This document shows positions 25,874-34,609 of a DNA stretch of 64,000 nucleotides, in pieces. Origin of the DNA: Pseudomonadota bacterium (lineage in GTDB: Bacteria; Pseudomonadota; Gammaproteobacteria; Burkholderiales; Burkholderiaceae_C); NCBI GenBank assembly GCA_020161775.1, contig JAIUOW010000007.1:1-64000 (forward strand), read 5' to 3'. Each line of letters starts with the position of its first letter. The stretch's first letter is position 1. The notes under the pieces were generated by a model that worked only from the letters and a program-made list of their open reading frames with translations, ran no database searches and was not told the DNA's origin. Both the position numbers and the translations under genes were made by a program.

Positions 25874-27199
25874 TCAGTCGGCGATCAGGCTGTTCAGGCG
25901 GGCAATCACGGTGTCCCGCTGTGCCTGCAGTTCAATGAGCCGCCAGTGCGTCTCCCGCACTTGGGCCCTTGCCGCCAGCACGGCGCTCAAGTCGCCTTTG
26001 GCAGACTGGTAATTGGCCAGCGCGAGTTCAGCGCGCCCCTGCGCCAGGCCCATGCCAGCCGATTGCAGCCGCTCGATCTGGCTGTTCAGCGCCGCCAGCT
26101 CTGAGGCACTGTCCTCCAGCTCCTGCAGGTGCCTGCGGGTCACATCTTCCTGCTCGGCTTCCAGGCGCTGCAGCTCCAGCTGCTTGGCCTTGATCTGGGG
26201 TACCTGGCGCCGCTCCTGTTGCCAGGGAAGATCAAAGCTCACCTGGAAGGACACCATGTCGCCCCAGCGGCGGTCGCGGCGGCTATAGGCGACTTCCCAG
26301 GACCAATCACCCTTGGTTTCTGCCTGGGCTTCGCGCGTTTCCGCCAAGGCCATGGCCTGCATGGCGGGGTACTCCGCCAGTTCGGCATGGCGGTGTACCT
26401 CTGCGCGCAACTGGTCCAGGGGGCGGCTCAAGGGTCCGGGAGTTCCCTGCAGCGCCTCGTCGGCGCGGGCGCCAACCCAGCGCCGCAACATCGCCCTGGC
26501 CTTGGAGCGGTCCCGCTGCAGATCGTCCCTGCGGTCCGACAGCGTAAGCGCCTCCTGCCTGGCCATCAAGAGTTCGCCCGCCTGGGCCGTCCCCCCCGCG
26601 ATGCTTGCGGGTAGGCTGTCCTGCAGGCGCTGGTTCTCGCGCAGTAGATCGGAGAGCACCTGGTCGCGCTGTTCGATGGACTGCGCCATGATCCAAGCTT
26701 GGCTCAGCTCCAGACGGATCTGCAGGCGCTGGACCGCCAGGGCGGCGCGTTCGCGCTCCACCTTGGCCTCGGCGCCCGCGATCTGGGCATCGCGCTTGGC
26801 CCGGTTGGGCACCTCCTGCATCAGCGCCAGGCGCTGCATTGTCATGGACTCGCGTGTGAGGCTGAAGCGGTCCATGCCGCTGATGGGAAAGTTCTCGATA
26901 CCGACCGAGAGTTTGGGATCCGGCAGGGTCCCTGCGGCCTTCTGCGTACTGCTGGCTGCGTCAATCTGCAGCCGCTGGGCCGTGATGCGAGGGCTGTGCT
27001 GCTCCGCCAGATCCAAGGCCTCTGCAAAGCCCAGGGCGTGGGCCTGGTTGCCGACCAAGCCGATGCCGGCCAGCAGGAACCCGAGAGCGCCCAGGCGCAG
27101 ATGGTGGAGGTTGCGCACCCGGATGCGCTGCACGATGGGATGAATGCGCTGGTGCGCAGACAGGCGCTCGCAGGGAGCGCCGAAGGAGGTGATGGGCAT
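25874..27199 (-). CDS. cusC: TolC-family outer-membrane efflux protein (CusC/CzcC type)
   Basis: A 441-residue protein with a signal-anchor region around residues 35-55 (LGALGFLLAGIGLVGNQAHA) and long helical repeats typical of outer-membrane efflux proteins (LGFAEALDLAEQHSPRITAQ, AGTLPDPKLSVGIENFP). It forms the outer-membrane channel for CusBA. The start at 27199 has GAGGACC upstream; the first about 30 residues are basic and may be partly untranslated. It sits 12 bp before cusB. Confidence 0.83.
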   Translation of the reverse strand: MPITSFGAPCERLSAHQRIHPIVQRIRVRNLHHLRLGALGFLLAGIGLVGNQAHALGFAEALDLAEQHSPRITAQRLQIDAASSTQKAAGTLPDPKLSVGIENFPISGMDRFSLTRESMTMQRLALMQEVPNRAKRDAQIAGAEAKVERERAALAVQRLQIRLELSQAWIMAQSIEQRDQVLSDLLRENQRLQDSLPASIAGGTAQAGELLMARQEALTLSDRRDDLQRDRSKARAMLRRWVGARADEALQGTPGPLSRPLDQLRAEVHRHAELAEYPAMQAMALAETREAQAETKGDWSWEVAYSRRDRRWGDMVSFQVSFDLPWQQERRQVPQIKAKQLELQRLEAEQEDVTRRHLQELEDSASELAALNSQIERLQSAGMGLAQGRAELALANYQSAKGDLSAVLAARAQVRETHWRLIELQAQRDTVIARLNSLIAD

Positions 27200-27274
27200 G
27201 GTGGTCCTCGAAATGAATGGGCACGAAGTCAGACTTGCGCAAACGCTGCAAGGCAGCGCGCAAGACGTGCACGA

Positions 27275-27730
27275 TCAATTTCGAAAGACCTGATGGGTCA
27301 GATAGATGGGGGGAGAGCCCGCTCGACTGTCCAGCTCCACGTAGACAGCCCGAGGGTCAATGTGGCGCTCGGAGTCCAGGACCACTGGCAGCACATAAGC
27401 GACCCAGATGGCATGCGCCGCGAGCGCCTGCAGATCCAGACCCTGGAGCGAAGGGGAGGACAGGCTGTCGCCGTCACAATGGGCCCGGCACAGCTGAGGG
27501 GCCTGCTCATCCATGGTGCCCGCCATCGCGTGACAATCGGGCATGGAAGGCATGCCGACGGCATCTTCCATGGCCATGCCCGCTTTTTGCATCGATGCCG
27601 CATGGGCTGCCGAGTCCAGCTTGGGACAGGCATAGGCGGCCAACGCGAACTGCATCAGAAGCAACGCCGCGACCAGAACGCTGGTTATCCAGCGTCCTCG
27701 GCGAAAAAAGGTGCTCCTGACGGCGGTCAT
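27275..27730 (-). CDS. Hypothetical secreted Cys/Met protein of the copper operon
   Basis: A 151-residue protein with an N-terminal membrane segment (WITSVLVAALLLMQFALAAYA) and a following part with spaced Cys/His/Met residues (ACPKLDSAAHAASMQKAGMAM, MPDCHAMAGTM, LCRAHCDGDS). The likely function is periplasmic metal binding. It lies between copA and cusC in the same direction. The start is set at MTAVRSTFF; the open frame extends 16 codons upstream. Confidence 0.58.
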   Translation of the reverse strand: MTAVRSTFFRRGRWITSVLVAALLLMQFALAAYACPKLDSAAHAASMQKAGMAMEDAVGMPSMPDCHAMAGTMDEQAPQLCRAHCDGDSLSSPSLQGLDLQALAAHAIWVAYVLPVVLDSERHIDPRAVYVELDSRAGSPPIYLTHQVFRN

Positions 27731-27799
27731 GGTGCGAATGGTATCCAGAATGTCGGCCACGGACTTAACCCAGATCAAATCCGTGCCGACCGGCCTTCC

Positions 27800-30163
27800 T
27801 CAGCCCTTGCGAAGCCGCAGGGCGTTGGCGATCACGGACGCCGAACTCAGGCTCATCGCCAGCGCTGCGATCATGGGCGATAGCAGCCATCCGGTGAAGG
27901 GATACAGCAGCCCTGCGGCGATCGGTATGCCCAGCGCGTTGTAGAGGAAGGCAAACATCAGGTTTTGCTTCATGTTGCCCACCGTCGCCTCCGACAATTC
28001 CCGCGCTGTGGAAATACCCCGCAGATCACCTTTGACCAGGGTAACCTGGGCGCTGTTCATCGCCACATCGGTGCCCGTGCCCATCGCGATGCCCACATCG
28101 GCCTTGGCCAGGGCGGGCGCGTCGTTGATCCCGTCCCCTGCCATGGCAACGACACGGCCTTCGCCTTGTAGCCGGGACGCCAGAGCCAGCTTGTCCGCAG
28201 GCTTGACCTCGCCATGGACCTCATCGATCCCCAGCTTCGCGCCCACTGCCTTGGCGGTGGTCATGCCGTCGCCCGTGGCCATGACGATCCGCAGTCCCGC
28301 CGCGTGCAGCGTCGCCAGCGCTTCCGGCGTGCTCGCCTTGACGGCGTCAGAAACCGCCAAAAGACCTTGAAGCTGGCCATCAGCTGCCAGGTACATCACG
28401 CTGGCCCCTGTGGCGCGCAAGGCCTCCGCCTGCGCAAGCAGCGGACTCGCAGAAACGCCCACCTGCTCCATAAGGACCGTGTTTCCCAGGGCGAGCTGAC
28501 GACCGGCGACCCGTCCGCGCACGCCGATGCCCGACCCGGACTCGAAGTCCTCGGGTTTGTCCAGAGCCAAGCCCTTGGCACGGGCAGCCTGGACGATCGC
28601 ATCGGCCAGCGGATGCTCGCTGCCCTGGTCCAGACTGGCTGCGAGGCGCAGCACTTCGTCCTCGGACAGACCGGGCATCGCCACCACGCGCTCGAACGAG
28701 GGCTTGCCTTCAGTGAGCGTGCCCGTCTTGTCCACAATCAGCGTGTCCACCTTGCGCAGGTTCTCGATGGCGGCAGCATCCCTGAACAGCACGCCGCTGG
28801 TGGCGCCCCGGCCGGTGGCCACCATGATGGACATGGGCGTGGCCAGACCCAGAGCGCAGGGGCAGGCAATGATCAGCACCGCCACGGCGTTGACCAGACC
28901 GTAGACCCATCGTGGCTCCGGACCGAACAGGCCCCACGCGAACAGTGTGAGCAACGCGATACCCACCACAGCCATCACGAAGTAGCCCGCCACTTGGTCG
29001 GCCATGCGCTGCATGGGCGCGCGGGAGCGCTGCGCCTGTGCCACCATTTGCACGATCTGGGACAGCATGGTGGCGGAGCCCACCCGCTCCGACCGGATCA
29101 CCAGCGCGCCGTTGGTGTTGAGCGTGGCACCGATGACGGAGTCGCCTGGCCCTTTGACGATGGGCACTGGCTCCCCCGTGAGCATGGCTTCGTCCACCGC
29201 GCTGCTGCCCTCGACCACCACGCCATCCACAGGCACCTTCTCCCCAGGGCGCACGCGCAAGAGGTCGCCCACATGGACGTGGGACAACGGGACATCACTC
29301 TCCTGGCCATTGGCGTCGATACGCCGTGCGGTCTTGGGAGCCAGGCCCAGCAATGATTTGATGGCAGCCGACGTCTGCGAGCGCGCCTTCAGCTCCAGCA
29401 TCTGGCCGAGCAGCGTGAGCGAGATGATGACGGCGGCCGCTTCGAAGTACACCGCCACGCGCCCCATGGCCTGGAACGAGGCGGGAAACACCCCAGGTGC
29501 CACAGTGGCGACCACGCTGTAGACAAATGCGGCGCCTGTTCCCAGGCCGATCAGTGTCCACATGTTGGGACTGCGATTGGCGATGGACTGGGCGCCACGC
29601 ACAAAGAAGGGCCAGCCCGCCCACAGCACGATGGGAACCGTCAGCACGAGTTCGATCCAGCTCTGTGTGGCCATCTCGAACCACTGCAGCCGGTGTCCCA
29701 CCATGGCCAGGATGGTGACCACCACGGTAAGTGGCAACGTCCACCAGAAGCGATGCCGGAAATCCACGAGTTCGGCGTTTTCTCCCTCATCCAGCGTGGG
29801 CAACATGGGCTCCAGCGTCATGCCGCATTTGGGGCAGTTTCCGGGACGGTCTTGCTGCACCTCCGGGTGCATGGGACAGGTGTAGATGGTGCCGGGCTGG
29901 ATTGCTTCAAGCTCGGTCCCAGACTTGCCTTGAGCGCCCGGTGCGTGCTTCTGTGGCGCCTCGACAAAGCGCCCCTGGCACTTGGCGCCGCAAAAGTAGT
30001 AATTGTGGCCTTCGTGGAAGGCGGTGTACTGGGACTGGGCAGTCACCGCCATACCGCAGACGGGGTCTTTCAGTTCAGTTGCTGGCGGCGGTGTATCCCC
30101 GTGGATCCCTTCATGATGCTTATGGCGATGGTGGGTGTGATCGTGCGGTTCCGTGTTGGACAT
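27800..30163 (-). CDS. copA: P1B-type Cu(I)-exporting ATPase with YHS and heavy-metal-binding N-terminal domains
   Basis: A 787-residue ATPase. It begins with a His-rich stretch ([12 protein letters not shown]), then a YHS-type domain (about 31-68, DPVCGMAV and CGAKCQGRF) and a zinc-ribbon-like heavy-metal-binding domain (about 94-120, CPMHP and CPKCGM), with no classical HMA domain. The core has CPC (C434, C436), phosphorylated D478 in DKTGT and a [10 protein letters not shown] hinge. It exports Cu(I) to the periplasm, where CusCBA can take over. The start at MSNTEPHD is chosen because the upstream frame has no family similarity. Confidence 0.93.
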   Translation of the reverse strand: MSNTEPHDHTHHRHKHHEGIHGDTPPPATELKDPVCGMAVTAQSQYTAFHEGHNYYFCGAKCQGRFVEAPQKHAPGAQGKSGTELEAIQPGTIYTCPMHPEVQQDRPGNCPKCGMTLEPMLPTLDEGENAELVDFRHRFWWTLPLTVVVTILAMVGHRLQWFEMATQSWIELVLTVPIVLWAGWPFFVRGAQSIANRSPNMWTLIGLGTGAAFVYSVVATVAPGVFPASFQAMGRVAVYFEAAAVIISLTLLGQMLELKARSQTSAAIKSLLGLAPKTARRIDANGQESDVPLSHVHVGDLLRVRPGEKVPVDGVVVEGSSAVDEAMLTGEPVPIVKGPGDSVIGATLNTNGALVIRSERVGSATMLSQIVQMVAQAQRSRAPMQRMADQVAGYFVMAVVGIALLTLFAWGLFGPEPRWVYGLVNAVAVLIIACPCALGLATPMSIMVATGRGATSGVLFRDAAAIENLRKVDTLIVDKTGTLTEGKPSFERVVAMPGLSEDEVLRLAASLDQGSEHPLADAIVQAARAKGLALDKPEDFESGSGIGVRGRVAGRQLALGNTVLMEQVGVSASPLLAQAEALRATGASVMYLAADGQLQGLLAVSDAVKASTPEALATLHAAGLRIVMATGDGMTTAKAVGAKLGIDEVHGEVKPADKLALASRLQGEGRVVAMAGDGINDAPALAKADVGIAMGTGTDVAMNSAQVTLVKGDLRGISTARELSEATVGNMKQNLMFAFLYNALGIPIAAGLLYPFTGWLLSPMIAALAMSLSSASVIANALRLRKG

Positions 30164-30201
30164 GAATGGCCTCCCTGCAAATGTGTTGTGTGCCTGCAAG
30201 A

Positions 30202-30441
30202 TTACTTTTTGCTCGAATCGCCTTCGTGGGATCCGTGCCCCCCGTGCCCATGGAAGATGTGCATCAAAGGACAGGCCAGCAAGAGCAGATAGGGCCAATA
30301 GCCCGCAATGTGCGACCAGTGTTCCCTGAGCAAGAAGAATGCCCCGATGAGCGCAAGCATGATCACCGCGCCGATCAATTTGCGACGGCCTCCGGCGGAG
30401 TTGGCAGCTTCTGAATGTCCTGTGGTGTGGTCGTGGTTCAT
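30202..30441 (-). CDS. DUF2933-like small membrane protein, His-rich C-terminus
   Basis: A 79-residue protein with two hydrophobic segments (about 24-40 and 48-65) and a His/Gly-rich end ([13 protein letters not shown]). DUF2933 proteins are commonly found beside copper ATPases; their role is not known. It begins 48 bp downstream of a MerR-type promoter and leads the minus-strand unit DUF2933-copA-orf-cusC-cusB-cusA. Confidence 0.75.
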   Translation of the reverse strand: MNHDHTTGHSEAANSAGGRRKLIGAVIMLALIGAFFLLREHWSHIAGYWPYLLLLACPLMHIFHGHGGHGSHEGDSSKK

Positions 30442-30489
30442 GGCGATCTCCAAGAAGTGGCCATCGAGAGAGTGATGGACCTCGTGGGA

Positions 30490-30520
30490 ACGATACGGCT
30501 TACCATGGTGGCAATGTCAA
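30490..30520 (-). promoter_or_regulatory. MerR-type promoter of the DUF2933-copA-cus unit
   Basis: On the minus strand TTGACA (30520-30515) and TATCGT (30495-30490) are separated by 19 bp. The spacer contains the near-perfect dyad TTGCCACCATGGTAA. The long spacer with a central dyad is a MerR-family (CueR) hallmark. It lies about 50 bp before the DUF2933 start. Confidence 0.6.
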
Positions 30521-31008
30521 GCATGATCATCGTCAATTCTTGACTTGCGTCACATGAATGGCGGCATTTCCAGACGTTCGACTGTGGTCGCGGCGATGCT
30601 TCCTTGCCGCCGTCCACGGACGCAACGGGTGTTGCACCGCATTGCCGGATGCATCAACGTGTGCGGGTCGATGGATTGCCGGAAGGAGCTGCAGATTGCG
30701 CGGTGTCATCCTTGGCAGAGTCATCCGTGAGCATGCGGCCAGCGGCGTCCACCTTGACCATTCGCAGTCTCGGATGACTCCAGTAGCGCGTCCTTCCTTC
30801 TTTCAAGCTGCGCTTTGACGGGTGAGTGTGATCGCCCTGAAAACGATAGTGCCTCGTGCTCAGATTCGCGTGCATTGCCAGCTGCTTTCAAAAACGTAAT
30901 CAGTGGGTCACCTCTTCGTGGGGATGCGATTTCTAGACTTCTCTCCGTGGTGCAGAAATCGCCACCTGGATGAACCATATCGGGCATCCGGCGCCACAGG
31001 AGACCATC
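30521..31008. other. Non-coding gap between copper ATPase unit and DUF4148 genes
   Basis: About 490 bp between divergent units. Small open frames occur on both strands, but none has a recognised domain. The one at 30654-30875 (minus) looks the most protein-like but has no support. Promoter elements for the DUF4148 gene should lie at the right end, but none could be set with confidence. Confidence 0.4.
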
Positions 31009-31380
31009 ATGAAAGTTCGTACCGCAATCCTCGTCGCCAGCCTCGCTGCATCCGCCACCGCTTCTTTCGCCACTTCCGTGTACCACGCAAGCCCAAGCGC
31101 GGAAGAAGGTGTCACCCTGGCCCCCGATCACTTGGGCAATGCAGTGAGCCGCCAAGCGGTCGAAAGCACTGTGCTGGCCGCGAAAAAAGATGGCACGCTG
31201 TATTGGATCAGCCGTGGCTATCCCGGCACCTATCCACTTGTCCCAGGCCCAAAACTGACCAAGACCCGCCAGCAAGTTCTGGATGAGTTGCAGTCCGCCA
31301 AGCGCAACCCCGTCGGTCGTGACGGTGTGCGGGACATGGGCGGCGAAGCTGGCTGGGTCGATGCCCGCCAACTGCCCTGA
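31009..31380 (+). CDS. DUF4148-family secreted protein
   Basis: A 123-residue protein with a Sec signal peptide (to about residue 21, ATASFA). The C-terminal half has the DUF4148 pattern KTRQQVLDELQSAKRNPV. DUF4148 proteins are small Burkholderiales periplasmic proteins of unknown function, often induced by metals. It is followed by a second DUF4148 gene, and GGAGACC precedes its ATG. Confidence 0.72.
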   Translation: MKVRTAILVASLAASATASFATSVYHASPSAEEGVTLAPDHLGNAVSRQAVESTVLAAKKDGTLYWISRGYPGTYPLVPGPKLTKTRQQVLDELQSAKRNPVGRDGVRDMGGEAGWVDARQLP

Positions 31381-31475
31381 ACCCTCTCAACGATCACCGG
31401 CAACCGCGCGTCTTCTCAAGCAGGCTCGCGGTTGCACCTGAACCTTCGCCAGTTGTCCAAAAAGGAAACCCCACC

Positions 31476-32000
31476 ATGAAACTCAAGTCCACTCTCATCG
31501 TCCTTTCCCTCATCGCCGCCCCCGCTTTTGCTTCGGATCAAGTGGTCAGCAAGACACGTGAACAAGTGCAGGCCGAGTTGGCCCATGCGATGCAAAGCGG
31601 CGACATGCTCGCCTCCGGCGAATCGGGTCTGACGCTCAAACAACTCAACCCCGGTGCGTACCCGGCGACTGCTTCTGCACAGGTCACAAAATCGCGCGAC
31701 CAAGTGCGGGACGAGCTTGAGCAGGCAATCCGCTCAGGTGACATCATGGTAGCGGGTGAACTCGGCGTCAAACGCAATGAACTGATGTCTGGCCGCTACC
31801 CCATCGTGGCGGGCAAGTCGCTGAAAACTCGTGAGCAGGTCAAGAATGAGCTGGCGCGCGCCATCCGCGAAGGCGAACTGGTCGCTGTGGGCGAAGACGG
31901 CCGCAAGCTCAACGAAATCTATCCTGACCGCTATCACGCAGCGCACCATGCAGCAGTTGCCGCCAACTTGGACGAATCGGCAAAGGCCTCTCGTTTCTGA
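31476..32000 (+). CDS. DUF4148-family secreted protein with three repeats
   Basis: A 174-residue protein with a signal peptide (to about residue 19). It has three tandem DUF4148 units that each start with K(T/S)R(E/D)QV and continue E-L-AI-SGD-VA-GE-G (around residues 26, 72 and 120). The unit likely forms a small helical repeat. The function is unknown; position next to copper genes suggests a metal- or envelope-stress link (inference). Confidence 0.75.
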   Translation: MKLKSTLIVLSLIAAPAFASDQVVSKTREQVQAELAHAMQSGDMLASGESGLTLKQLNPGAYPATASAQVTKSRDQVRDELEQAIRSGDIMVAGELGVKRNELMSGRYPIVAGKSLKTREQVKNELARAIREGELVAVGEDGRKLNEIYPDRYHAAHHAAVAANLDESAKASRF

Positions 32001-32015
32001 TGCGGTCACAAGCTA

Positions 32016-32049
32016 CCGCCAAGGACGGAGATCTTCCAAGCCTTGGCGG
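32016..32049 (+). terminator. Hairpin after the DUF4148 genes
   Basis: Arms CCGCCAAGG and CCTTGGCGG with a 16-nt loop, between the DUF4148 gene and the converging methyltransferase. No clear T-tract follows, so it may be a weak or bidirectional terminator. Confidence 0.5.
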
Positions 32050-32079
32050 AATTTCAAGTGACTCAAGGAGAAGGCAATT

Positions 32080-32700
32080 TCAGTTGGCCTCCTTGCGGCA
32101 CAGGCAATAGATGAACTTCTGAACGGTCCCAAATGGCGTGTGGTGCTCCTCACTTTCCTGCCGCAGGAGCCGGAACGGCGCACCGAATTCGGCGTGCAGA
32201 CCATCGGCGCTATAGCGCATGACCGGCAGTCCACTGCAGTTCTCAGGCCCGTCCTCAGCGAACGTTGCGACGATGACATGACCACCTGGCTTTACGGCCC
32301 GAAGGACCGCTCTGATGTAGGACTCACGGTCCTCTCGCGTTGTGAGGAAATGGAATACGGCCCTGTCATGCCACACTTCATAGGCATGCCGGGGCAGTTC
32401 TACGCGCGTGATATCACCAATCAGCCAGGAGACATCGACTGCTCGTGGGCCCAAGCGGGACTTTGACGCTGCCAGCGCTGCCTCGGACAAGTCAAGGACC
32501 GTGATATTCGTGCGGCCTTCCTCCAGCAGATCGTCAACAAGGGTGGAGGCACCTCCTCCGACGTCAATGATGCCGGCGTGGCATGCGACGCCAGTCTGGC
32601 CAATGAGTTGAACGGACTGCCGCGCGTGGTCCTGAAACCAGCTGACGCCCGAGGCAGCCTTCGTTGAGTAGACGCGTTCCCAGTGTTCCTTGGATTGCAT
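32080..32700 (-). CDS. Class I SAM-dependent methyltransferase
   Basis: A 206-residue Rossmann-fold methyltransferase with motif I IIDVGGGASTLVDDLL (about residues 45-60), motif II region VLDLSEAALAASKSRLG, WLIGDITRVELP and the HDRAVFHFL motif. The family includes enzymes that methylate small molecules and metalloids such as thiopurines or tellurite. The exact substrate cannot be read. It stands alone, convergent with the DUF4148 genes. Confidence 0.78.
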   Translation of the reverse strand: MQSKEHWERVYSTKAASGVSWFQDHARQSVQLIGQTGVACHAGIIDVGGGASTLVDDLLEEGRTNITVLDLSEAALAASKSRLGPRAVDVSWLIGDITRVELPRHAYEVWHDRAVFHFLTTREDRESYIRAVLRAVKPGGHVIVATFAEDGPENCSGLPVMRYSADGLHAEFGAPFRLLRQESEEHHTPFGTVQKFIYCLCRKEAN

Positions 32701-32796
32701 ATGGCCTCCAGTGCAGACGTCGAGTCTACGGTTTCCCTGATTTACCTACCGTTTTCACGATTGTTTGCGAGGTAGGTCCGCCGCGCTCGGCTGGCT

Positions 32797-33105
32797 TCAG
32801 ACCTGCATGTTCATTACGTCCGTGTAGGCCTGAACAATGCGGTTACGGCTCTGAAGCGTGGCCTGAAACGCGATGTTCGACTTGACGCCAGCGAGCATCG
32901 TTTCTTCGAGACTGACCGTGGGATTGCCGAATGTGACCTCGCGGCTCAGGCGACCAGACTCACTCTGCAACTGGCTTGTGGTTGAAAGCGCCTGCTTCAT
33001 CGCGTCCAGAAAACCGCCTCCCTGGATGCTCGGTGCTTTGGGCACAGAGTTTCCCAGCGAACTGACGGGCAATAGTGCATCCAATGGCTTTGTCGTGACG
33101 TTCAT
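32797..33105 (-). CDS. fliE: FliE-like flagellar hook-basal body protein, orphan
   Basis: A 102-residue protein whose C-terminal two thirds match FliE: FLDAMKQALSTTSQLQSESG, then VSLEETMLAGVKSNIAFQATLQ and NRIVQAYTDVMNMQV at the end. FliE joins the MS ring to the flagellar rod. No other flagellar gene is in the window, and it lies in transposon cargo. The start is set at MNVTTKPLD; the frame is open a further 35 codons upstream without similarity. Confidence 0.78.
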   Translation of the reverse strand: MNVTTKPLDALLPVSSLGNSVPKAPSIQGGGFLDAMKQALSTTSQLQSESGRLSREVTFGNPTVSLEETMLAGVKSNIAFQATLQSRNRIVQAYTDVMNMQV

Positions 33106-33346
33106 GCCGAGGCTTTCTGGGGGCGAAGAGTTTGCGAAGTTCTGCCTCGAAATCTGTACCGAGGCAATGCCCAATCGTAGGGGTTGAAGTTCGACCTGTA
33201 ACTTTCGCAACGCAAGGCGCTACCCGTCAATCTCGCCGCTCGGGATAACAGAAACTTCATCTTGCCGACATCGCCGTGGGTTGCTGCATCCCAGGGGCCC
33301 AAAGAGCCGAGCCCAAGCGAAGCGCGCCGCACGAAATAGCGGTGGC

Positions 33347-34609
33347 TCACAGCCGCTGCGAAATCTCCAGCAACGGCTTGATGCTGGACCCAAAGCGGCT
33401 CATGGAGGCATGGTTCTGCTCCAGTTGGCTGTAGGGCAAGTACCGGATTCCTAGCTCTGACACCCTGGAGAAGGCGGGCCTTTGAAGTTGCTCAGCGACC
33501 TTGTCTCTGCGATTGTCTGGAGCCACCAGAAACAGGGCGCAGTTGCCTGCAACCGGCGTGCCCAGGGCCAAATCGAGCATGCGTACGATGCCCGAATAGA
33601 TGGACGTGGTGTGTTCGACTTCGAATGCGGCGGCGAATTGCGAGGTCTGGGGATCAACCCATACGACATCGATCAGTCGCACGGACTCCAGTCCTCGGTC
33701 CAGGCTGGCGGGCAACTGCGCCATGCATCCATCTCCCAGCAGCCCCCCGCCATAGGCGCGGCCCCGGTCGTTGGACGCGATCCAGACCTCAAAGCCGAGG
33801 GCCTTGCCCAGGTCGCGCAGCGAGGCCTGGACACCCGTGTGGGTCGCATCGCTCTCGGTCGCCTGGGACAGTTCCCGTTGCAATGCGGTGGATTCCTGCC
33901 GCACCCGTTCGAGATCTTCTTGCCATAGAGCCGCAGCCGCCGCATCCATGGCTTGTGGCGGTGCGGCATATCGGCCGCTGCCGATGTCAAACATCAGACC
34001 TGCGATCGCGCCGAGATCGTTCGATAGTTTCAGCCGGTACTGCGCGTTCAAGCGCAGCAAGCCCTCCCGCATGGAGAGATAGTGGTCCCAGCGTCCGAGC
34101 TTCACGCGCCCCCCGGTCACCGCGTTGAACCCATTGACGATGGCCGTGTTGAAGGGAGAGACCAGCGTTGGGTGGATGAAATACAGCAAGTTAGCAACTG
34201 CTGGACCCAAGCCTTTGATGCCAATCGCATCAATGCGCTGTATGGCGGCCACTACGTCTTCTGCGCAGTTGCAGTGATCGCAAGTGTGAAGAAGATCTGC
34301 GAAGGCGAGCTGGTTGCTCGTGCTCTCGTAGATGTCCGGAATCCGCAGCTTGGGTTTCCAGAGGAACGCGTGGTCCGCTCCCTTGAAAATCTGGCGCTGC
34401 TCTGCCACGGAGCCCACAATCGTCTCCAGCGAGGAGCCTCGGTAGGCATTGCCAAACGTGCCACCCCGGATGTCCTCCACCACCTGCGCAATGCCTCGGC
34501 GAATGGAGCGGAAGTTCTTGACCCTCTGGTCCCACAGGAACCAGGTGTTGTAGGTGCTGCTCGGATCTGCCTTCCAGCAGTCTATGAGGGTTGCCAGAGG
34601 GTCATGCAT
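33347..34609 (-). CDS. Unknown protein with PD-(D/E)XK-like C-terminal motif, coupled to cusS
   Basis: A 420-residue protein. The N-terminal half (about 1-190) is helical with CDHCNCAEDVV (Cys pair region) and GIKGLGPAVANLLYFIHPTLVSPFN, which resembles a helix-hairpin-helix DNA-binding element. The C-terminal half has RLIDVVWVD followed by AAFEVEHTTSIYSGIVRMLDL, a D...ExE pattern as in PD-(D/E)XK nucleases, then FLVAPDNRRDKV. A restriction or repair nuclease is suggested, but this is inference. Its ATG overlaps the cusS stop in ATGCATGA (34609-34602), so the two genes may be translationally coupled. Confidence 0.55.
   Translation of the reverse strand: MHDPLATLIDCWKADPSSTYNTWFLWDQRVKNFRSIRRGIAQVVEDIRGGTFGNAYRGSSLETIVGSVAEQRQIFKGADHAFLWKPKLRIPDIYESTSNQLAFADLLHTCDHCNCAEDVVAAIQRIDAIGIKGLGPAVANLLYFIHPTLVSPFNTAIVNGFNAVTGGRVKLGRWDHYLSMREGLLRLNAQYRLKLSNDLGAIAGLMFDIGSGRYAAPPQAMDAAAAALWQEDLERVRQESTALQRELSQATESDATHTGVQASLRDLGKALGFEVWIASNDRGRAYGGGLLGDGCMAQLPASLDRGLESVRLIDVVWVDPQTSQFAAAFEVEHTTSIYSGIVRMLDLALGTPVAGNCALFLVAPDNRRDKVAEQLQRPAFSRVSELGIRYLPYSQLEQNHASMSRFGSSIKPLLEISQRL

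Noticed and set aside
30654-30875. Small minus-strand frame (73 residues) in the gap before the DUF4148 genes
   Set aside because: The text has no recognised family, no clear ribosome site and no partner gene. It may be real, but I cannot support it.
30721-31371. A 216-residue minus-strand frame
   Set aside because: It is antisense to the DUF4148 gene with a clear signal peptide at 31009-31380.
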